The notes below the pieces were generated by a model. It had not been told where the DNA came from. It saw nothing but the letters and a program-made list of their open reading frames with translations, and made no database searches. Position numbers and translations under genes: made by a program. Shown piece by piece: positions 59,466 to 64,000 of a stretch of DNA of 64,000 bases. The stretch covers positions 34,065 through 98,064 of the forward strand of contig NZ_JAODNK010000002.1 of the NCBI RefSeq assembly GCF_025465275.1, read 5' to 3'. Positions within the stretch are counted from its first letter, which is position 1. Each line of letters begins with the position of its first letter. The DNA comes from Nocardia sp. Its GTDB lineage: Bacteria > Actinomycetota > Actinomycetes > Mycobacteriales > Mycobacteriaceae.

Positions 59466-59467
59466 CG

Positions 59468-59800
59468 GTGACACTGCCCTCCGCGATCGGATACCTGCGC
59501 AGCGATGTCTCGGGGGCGCGGCAGGTCTGGGATGAGAATCAAATCCGCAGCCTCGCCAAGAAATTCGGCTACGACCTGCGAAAGACGATCGTATTCAACG
59601 CAACAACGGACCGGCCCGCGCACCGACTGCGCGTCGTCGTGAGCCGTCTCGGCGTTGATGCAGTGTTCGTTCCGAGCCTCGCGCATTTCGACGGCAACGA
59701 GGTACCGGTGGAAGTGGTAGCCGTAGCCGCAGTGATTACCGTGTCACCGCAAAACACTCATACGCGTCGCGCCGCACCCGCGGACAACACCCGGAGGTGA
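59468..59800 (+). CDS. Small protein with resolvase N-terminal-like pattern
   Basis: 110 residues from GTG 59468 (GGAGG 59455-59459). Seen: SAIGYLRSDVSGARQVWDEN, then a GYDLRKTIVFNATT and a VSRLGVDAVFVPSLAHFDGN, similar in rhythm to a serine recombinase N-terminal domain (IGYxR...), but the catalytic Ser environment is not certain and there is no DNA-binding tail. Related small proteins occur in nocardiae. It may be a non-catalytic relative. Middle gene of the microprotein operon. Confidence 0.6.
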   Translation: MTLPSAIGYLRSDVSGARQVWDENQIRSLAKKFGYDLRKTIVFNATTDRPAHRLRVVVSRLGVDAVFVPSLAHFDGNEVPVEVVAVAAVITVSPQNTHTRRAAPADNTRR

Positions 59801-59806
59801 TCGGAA

Positions 59807-60079
59807 ATGACCACCCCGACAATACCGTTCGAATGCACGCCTGCTCTGGGGCGACTGCTCGACGCCGCAAAGGAAATGGCAGACGCTGCCGGAGCCGTCA
59901 GCACCGGCACCGAACACATCCTGCTGGCAATGCTTCGAGACCTCAGCGCTGTGCCTGTTGCGGAACTTGAGGCAATGGGGCTGGAACCAGTCAACACCCT
60001 GACCCAACTCGCGATCCTTGTCCACCGGCAGAACACATCAGCTGCAGGACAGGCTATCTCGGTACAGCGTCGGGCCTGA
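59807..60079 (+). CDS. Single Clp N-terminal (Clp R) domain protein
   Basis: 90 residues. Seen: the Clp R-type repeat FECTPALGRLLDAAKEM and GAVSTGTEHILLAMLRD, with one repeat instead of the usual two and no ATPase. ATG 59807 has GGAGG about 10 nt upstream. Known: Clp N domains bind adaptors or substrates of the Clp ATPases. Inferred: a modulator of ClpC-type proteolysis. Third gene of the microprotein operon. Confidence 0.75.
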   Translation: MTTPTIPFECTPALGRLLDAAKEMADAAGAVSTGTEHILLAMLRDLSAVPVAELEAMGLEPVNTLTQLAILVHRQNTSAAGQAISVQRRA

Positions 60080-60229
60080 ATGGAAGCAGGCCACAGAAAC
60101 CGCCGTACCCTACGACGTTCGGAGTAGCGCGATCAGCGGCAATAGCCATACGACCACAAGGTGAAAGCGCGGACTCTCGGACTGGTTCACTGGCGTTGCC
60201 AATTTGGTATCCGTTCGGCTGGGGAGGGT

Positions 60230-60565
60230 TCAGTTCAGTTGCTGCTCCCAGTTGGCGGCCCAGTCTGTTAGTGGTTCGAGGCGGTGGACGAGGGTGCGGC
60301 CGGTTGGGGTCAGGGTGTAGGCGGTGGTGTGTTCGACGATTCGGGCCTCGGTGAGTTCGTGTAGGCGGCGGGTCAGGACGCTGGAGGAGATGTCGCCGCA
60401 GGCGGTGCGTAGTTCGCGGAAGGTCAGGGGGGTGGGGGCTTGGTCTAGTTCCCAGATCACTCGGAGTATCCAGCGGCGGCCGATCAGGTCGAATAGGGCC
60501 ATGATCGGGCGGCCGGTGGCGGATCCGCGGACGGGGCGGCCGGGGCGTGGGGTGCTGGTCGGCAT
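60230..60565 (-). CDS. HxlR family transcriptional regulator
   Basis: 111 residues. Seen: the HxlR winged helix LFDLIGRRWILRVIWEL, LTFRELRTACGDISSSVLTRRL and wing VEHTTAYTLTPTGRTL. The start ATG 60565 lies 2 bp after the stop of the NTF2-like gene, so the two form an operon. The dyad at 60950 upstream of the first gene is its probable site. Confidence 0.9.
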   Translation of the reverse strand: MPTSTPRPGRPVRGSATGRPIMALFDLIGRRWILRVIWELDQAPTPLTFRELRTACGDISSSVLTRRLHELTEARIVEHTTAYTLTPTGRTLVHRLEPLTDWAANWEQQLN

Positions 60566-60567
60566 GG

Positions 60568-60954
60568 TTACACCGGTTCCGGGGGTGGCGGTGAAAGCTC
60601 CAGTCGCTGGGCCATTTCCGCGATCGCCGCGCGCAGGGCTCGGTACGGGCGCAGAAATAGTGTGACGTGCTCGAGGCTGCCGGTTTCGGATAGTTCCTCT
60701 CGTAGCACGCCCTGCAACTCCTGATCGGCGAAGTGGGCGGTGAAGGTGTACAGCGACTGCTGGTCGTCGCTCCACTGATGGGTCTGGTCGACGGTTTCGA
60801 GCACGGTCGCGATCACACCCAGTAGGTGTGCCGCGCGTTCGCGGCCGCGGTAGTCGGCAACCGGGCTGGAGAAGACCGCGTCTTGCGCGAGCAGGGTTGG
60901 CAGCTGCCCGACATTTCCCGACTTCCATACAGGTAGGACAAGGCTATTGGTTAT
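60568..60954 (-). CDS. NTF2/SnoaL-like protein, start codon probably changed to ATA
   Basis: The frame from 60568 to 60954 (about 128 residues) reads as a complete NTF2-like protein: TNSLVLPVWKSGNV, DAVFSSPVADYRGRERAAHL, HQWSDDQQSLYTFTAHFAD and a C-terminal MAQRLELSPPPPEP. The expected start codon at 60954 is ATA, followed by ACC-AAT-AGC; an in-frame TAA lies just upstream. The first ordinary start is GTG 60816, which would drop the conserved FSSPVADYRG part. Either ATA is used as a rare start or the gene has lost its ATG. Upstream of HxlR in the same operon. Confidence 0.65.
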   Translation of the reverse strand: MTNSLVLPVWKSGNVGQLPTLLAQDAVFSSPVADYRGRERAAHLLGVIATVLETVDQTHQWSDDQQSLYTFTAHFADQELQGVLREELSETGSLEHVTLFLRPYRALRAAIAEMAQRLELSPPPPEPV

Positions 60955-60976
60955 GCCTCTATTTTAGAGGCATAAC
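60950..60976. promoter_or_regulatory. HxlR-type operator overlapping the NTF2-like start
   Basis: Perfect 11-bp arms GTTATGCCTCT (60950-60960) and AGAGGCATAAC (60966-60976), 5-nt spacer. It lies immediately downstream of the MFS stop codon and covers the ATA start position of the NTF2-like gene. Confidence 0.75.
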
Positions 60977-62392
60977 TCAGCCGGAAGCCAGGGCCTTGTC
61001 ATCACGCCGGATCAGGCGGGACGCCAGCCAGGCCAGTACGGCGGGGATGAGGAAGACCGCGAACAGCCAGCGGGCGGCGTGTGCGGTGGCGGCGGGGTCG
61101 GTGAAACCGGCTAGGTTCGCGACCGTGCCGGCCAGGGCCGAGCCGAAAGCTGTTGCGGTGAGCTGGACAATGGTCGCGGAGGAGCCGGCCAGGTCCTGGT
61201 CGCGGTCGCCCGCCAGTTGGAAGACGTCGGTGAGCAGGTGCGGGAAGACCGCGCCGATACCGCCGCCCAGCAGGACCAGACCCGTGACGATGATCAGGAG
61301 GATCGCGGGCGAATGCGTGGTTGTGGGGCCTGCGGCGATCAGAATGGCCAGGCCCAGAACACAACTCACGGGGGCGAGGCCGATCAGTAGACCTCGGCGG
61401 GCCGAGACGCCGCTGAACAGGAGTGATCCCGCGGTCCAGCCCGCCGCCATCGCCGCGCCGAAATATCCGGCCTCCAATGGGCTGAGCCCCTGCAGGTGCT
61501 GACCGAAGTATGGGACGAACACCTCTACGCTGGAGGCGATTACGAGCACCGACATGGTGATGTAGACCAGACGCAGGCGGCGATCCGGCCCGAACGCGGC
61601 GGCGGGTAGCACTCGCACGGTAGCGGTGCGCTCATAACGCAGCCACAGGACCAGCAGGGCCGCCGCGCCCACCAAGCCCACGGCATTCACGAGCAGCGAA
61701 TCCGACACGCTCGCGACCGAGATCACCAGTGCCGAAGCGGTGAGCAGACCAACTGCTACCCAAGGGATTTGGACACTCCCCTGCCTTTCGGAGGCAGGCG
61801 GCAGGCGGCCCGCGCCCCAGACCAGAAACAGCAGCAGCACCGGAATGAGCATCCAGAAAGCACCGCGCCACATATCGAGTTGCGCCCATACGCCACCCAG
61901 AGCGGGACCGATCAGGGTCGCGACGCCCCACATGGCCGACACCAGCGCCATGGCCCGCGGCCAGAGCGATTCGTCCAGGGCCACCCGCACGATCGAATAG
62001 CACAGCGCGAAAAGCAGTCCGCCGCCGAAACCCTGTGCGGCACGGCCGATCAGCAGCACGATCATGGTCGGGGACAATGCACAGATCACTGTCCCGGCGA
62101 CCAACACCAGCGCCGACCAGCGGTAGGCCCAGCGCGGTCCGGAGCGGGCCAGCAACGCCCCGGCCGTGGCCGAACCCAGCACCGAGGCGACGACGAAAAC
62201 CGTAGTGGCCCAGGCATACAGCCGAGCTCCGCCGATATCGGCGACCACGGACGGCATGACCGTCGTAGCGAGGTACACATTCGTCGCATGCAGCCCGACG
62301 CCGCCGGCCAGCGTGATGACGACCGCGCCGTGTGCGCGGCCGAGTAGCGTCCGCCAGCCCGGTGGCGCGGCGTCTACAGGAACAGAAGTCAT
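60977..62392 (-). CDS. MFS transporter, DHA2-type (14 TM) drug efflux
   Basis: 471 residues with about 14 hydrophobic segments. Seen: the motif-C/A-like RAAQGFGGGLLFALCYSIVR, GPALGGVWAQLDMWRGAFW and a late LAGSSATIVQ. ATG 62392 is preferred because GGAGATG precedes it; the frame is open upstream to 62494. Divergent from the TetR gene with overlapping operators between them, so it is probably its main target. Known: exports drugs or lipophilic cations with proton motive force. Confidence 0.9.
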   Translation of the reverse strand: MTSVPVDAAPPGWRTLLGRAHGAVVITLAGGVGLHATNVYLATTVMPSVVADIGGARLYAWATTVFVVASVLGSATAGALLARSGPRWAYRWSALVLVAGTVICALSPTMIVLLIGRAAQGFGGGLLFALCYSIVRVALDESLWPRAMALVSAMWGVATLIGPALGGVWAQLDMWRGAFWMLIPVLLLFLVWGAGRLPPASERQGSVQIPWVAVGLLTASALVISVASVSDSLLVNAVGLVGAAALLVLWLRYERTATVRVLPAAAFGPDRRLRLVYITMSVLVIASSVEVFVPYFGQHLQGLSPLEAGYFGAAMAAGWTAGSLLFSGVSARRGLLIGLAPVSCVLGLAILIAAGPTTTHSPAILLIIVTGLVLLGGGIGAVFPHLLTDVFQLAGDRDQDLAGSSATIVQLTATAFGSALAGTVANLAGFTDPAATAHAARWLFAVFLIPAVLAWLASRLIRRDDKALASG

Positions 62393-62407
62393 GGCATCTC
62401 CACTTTC

Positions 62408-62437
62408 ATTACGGTCCGTACCGTAATAGATACGGTA
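62408..62437. promoter_or_regulatory. Overlapping TetR operators of the MFS-TetR pair
   Basis: Two overlapping dyads: ATTACGGT-CCGT-ACCGTAAT (62408-62427) and TACCGTA-ATAGA-TACGGTA (62419-62437). They lie between the divergent MFS and tetR starts and cover both promoters. The shared core is TACCGTA/TACGGTA. Confidence 0.8.
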
Positions 62438-62447
62438 GAGTGGCCGC

Positions 62448-63110
62448 ATGGCAGAAGGCAAGACCCGCACCGGCCGACCTCGCGATCTGAGCATCGATCA
62501 CGCCGTGCGCGAGGCAGCGCTCACTTCACTCGCCGAGGTCGGATATCGCGGGCTCGCCATGGAAGCCATTGCCCGCCAGGCCGGTACCAACAAGCCCGCG
62601 GTCTACCGGCGCTGGCCCAGCCTGGCCGCCCTGGTGCTCGACGGCCTCGCGGCGCGACTGGGCGATGTCCGGCCGCCCGATACCGGCTGCACCATCTGCG
62701 ATCTCTCCGATGCAATCAAGCTGCACCTCAACGTTTTCCGGCGCATGCCCCCCGATGCGCTGGCCGCTCTGCTCGCCGATTGCAATGCCGATCCGGCACT
62801 GCGGGAGACCTTCATGGCGACCCTGTTCCGCCCACCCCGGGACGCGGTCGCCCAGGTGCTCGACACCGCCATCGGGCGTGGCGACCTGCGTGCCGATGCC
62901 GACCGCGAACTCCTGCTGGATCTGCTGGCCTCGCTGGTGCACTACCGTGCCCTGTTCGGCCATGCCGCAACCACCGACGCCCAGGTGGAGGAGGCCGTTC
63001 ACACGCTATTGCGCGGCGTCGCCAACGATTACGACCATCTGGTGGCGATCAGTCGGGCCGAGGCCGGCGATCCACTGTTCCATCCGCACGTCGCCGCCGA
63101 GAAATCCTGA
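62448..63110 (+). CDS. TetR family transcriptional regulator of the MFS gene
   Basis: 220 residues. Seen: HTH with DHAVREAALTSLAEVGY, LAMEAIARQAGTNKPAVYRRW. ATG 62448, 11 bp after the operator. A full-size C-terminal ligand domain follows. Inferred: represses the divergent DHA2 transporter and itself. Confidence 0.9.
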   Translation: MAEGKTRTGRPRDLSIDHAVREAALTSLAEVGYRGLAMEAIARQAGTNKPAVYRRWPSLAALVLDGLAARLGDVRPPDTGCTICDLSDAIKLHLNVFRRMPPDALAALLADCNADPALRETFMATLFRPPRDAVAQVLDTAIGRGDLRADADRELLLDLLASLVHYRALFGHAATTDAQVEEAVHTLLRGVANDYDHLVAISRAEAGDPLFHPHVAAEKS

Positions 63111-63233
63111 TCCGCTACCGCTACCCGTTGTGAATTGATAGCCTGGCCGCTCAGAGCGCCTCTCCGCGATTCCAGGGCAGGCAGTTTTCCCGATTCGGGT
63201 CGAATCAGGGGTGTCCTTTTGTACACTCCCCGC

Positions 63234-63256
63234 TGAAGTGAACAGATGGCACTTCA
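63234..63256. promoter_or_regulatory. Inverted repeat in the lipoprotein leader
   Basis: TGAAGTG (63234-63240) and CACTTCA (63250-63256) with a 9-nt spacer, ending 20 bp before the lipoprotein ATG. Either an operator or a 5'-leader hairpin. GAGG before the ATG is the ribosome site. Confidence 0.4.
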
Positions 63257-63276
63257 ATTTCTGATTCGAGGTACCG

Positions 63277-63666
63277 ATGAAATCTGTTACACCAGGTGCG
63301 TTCGCACTACGCGCCGCTGCGGCCGTGATCGGTGGGTCGCTGCTGCTCGCAGGAGTGACCGCGTGCGGCAGCGATAAGGCCCCCGACGGGTCGCCGGGCA
63401 CCGCCACCAGCGCGGTTGTCGCACCGGCGGCCGCCCCGAGCAGCGCGGTCGCACCCGCGCCGCCGACCGAGGCGCCGGCACCGACCACCGAAGCGCCCGC
63501 ACCGCAACCCGCGGCCTCGGAACCGGCGGCGCCGGAGCCTGTCGCGCCCCAGCCCGTCGTGACCGAACCGGTCGCGCCGAAGCCCGCACCGCAAACCCAG
63601 CAGCCGCAGAAGCCCGCGCCCCCGACCTTGGACGCGCCCGGGTTCGAACCGCGCGCAGGCTACTGA
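63277..63666 (+). CDS. Pro/Ala-rich lipoprotein
   Basis: 129 residues. Seen: a signal with lipobox LAGVTAC and then a low-complexity domain of Pro, Ala, Thr, Glu and Gln (PAPPTEAPAPTTEAPAP, EPVAPQPVVTEPVAPKP), without a folded domain. Inferred: a membrane-tethered surface or spacer protein. Ends 18 bp before the SGNH hydrolase gene, on the same strand; the two are likely co-transcribed. Confidence 0.85.
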   Translation: MKSVTPGAFALRAAAAVIGGSLLLAGVTACGSDKAPDGSPGTATSAVVAPAAAPSSAVAPAPPTEAPAPTTEAPAPQPAASEPAAPEPVAPQPVVTEPVAPKPAPQTQQPQKPAPPTLDAPGFEPRAGY

Positions 63667-63684
63667 AAAGGCTAGGTAATTCAG

Positions 63685-64000
63685 GTGTTCGGCAATAGTG
63701 GACGGTGGCTGTGTGCCGCCGCAGTGGCGCTCTCGGCCTCGGTGACGGGAGCAGGGGTTGCGGGGGCGGATTCCGCTCCCGAGGGGAAAGAGCTTGTAGT
63801 ACTGGGAGATTCGTTCACCGCGAACGCATGGGACTTCACCGACCCCGACAACAGCTGTCTGCGCCACGGAAAGACGGCGTGGCCGGCGCAACTGGGCACC
63901 CTGATGGGCGTCTACGGGACCGACGCGATGGTCGATCCGTCCTGCCCGGGCGCCTCGATCGACAGCGGGCCGGGCTGGACGCTGGGCGTGGAGACGTCGA
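63685..64000 (+). CDS. SGNH/GDSL hydrolase, exported, truncated by the window end
   Basis: 105 codons visible, from GTG 63685. Seen: signal peptide (RWLCAAAVALSASVTGAGVAG), block I motif VVLGDSFTAN with the catalytic Ser, and NSCLRHGKTAWPAQLG. Known: this family hydrolyses lipid esters or acetylated polysaccharides. The rest, with the catalytic Asp/His, lies beyond the window. Confidence 0.85.
   Translation, partial: MFGNSGRWLCAAAVALSASVTGAGVAGADSAPEGKELVVLGDSFTANAWDFTDPDNSCLRHGKTAWPAQLGTLMGVYGTDAMVDPSCPGASIDSGPGWTLGVETS

Overview
The window is high-GC DNA from a mycolic-acid actinomycete, most probably Nocardia or a close relative. This is inferred from the gene content: a CYP51/CYP125 pair, a DUF222-HNH (13E12-type) gene, an SCP-x-like thiolase catabolic operon, a KstR-like operator, an ECF42 sigma factor with its YCII/DGPF partner, many TetR/MarR regulators, and frequent GTG/TTG starts with ATGA overlaps. 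No rRNA, tRNA, CRISPR array, transposase or phage gene was recognised.

Layout. 0.1-2.75 kb: cyp51 and a CYP125-like P450 behind a palindromic operator. 2.8-4.9 kb: an autoregulated MarR-ABC-ABC drug-export operon. 5-8.1 kb: a two-domain TerD protein, an ArsR regulator with three operators divergent from an alpha/beta hydrolase, and a small Cys-Cys protein. 8.2-10.6 kb: a DUF222-HNH gene whose 3' end is tandemly duplicated, followed by a long imperfect inverted repeat. 10.7-14.3 kb: a four-gene operon of envelope proteins with CopC/YtkA/FixH-like domains and a membrane protein carrying a duplicated WD-WH-PH histidine motif. 14.4-22.3 kb: a decaying accessory stretch with a deleted hydrolase and two regulator-enzyme chimeras (TetR::TauD and TetR::SDR), among intact MarR, SDR, TMEM175 channel, Rieske oxygenase, secreted esterase and TetR genes.

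22.4-30.7 kb is an eight-gene acyl-CoA catabolic operon (thiolase, SRPBCC, MaoC hydratase, SDR, acyl-CoA dehydrogenase, hydrolase, acyl-CoA ligase, SDR) divergent from a double TetR regulator. Its genes supply activation, dehydrogenation, hydration, oxidation and thiolysis of an unknown, possibly steroid-like, acid. 32-37 kb holds single genes: an MBL hydrolase, a serine beta-lactamase-like protein, a LysR and a TAP-type lipoprotein hydrolase.

37-45.4 kb is a compact nine-gene operon: membrane desaturase, acyl carrier protein, cyclopropane-synthase-like methyltransferase, two P450s, type II thioesterase, fatty-acyl-AMP ligase, hot-dog thioesterase and alpha/beta hydrolase. Together these could load a fatty acid on a dedicated carrier, desaturate, methylate or cyclopropanate and hydroxylate it, and release it, with no PKS or NRPS. 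This is the best candidate for an undescribed biosynthetic system.

45.6-64 kb is mixed: an ECF42 operon, a stand-alone AICAR transformylase, a lysozyme-like/membrane protein pair, an XRE regulator with a divergent aldo-keto reductase, a NUDIX/XRE-TPR convergent pair, a three-gene microprotein operon ending in a Clp-N-domain protein, an HxlR/NTF2-like pair, an MFS/TetR efflux pair, and an SGNH hydrolase cut by the window end.
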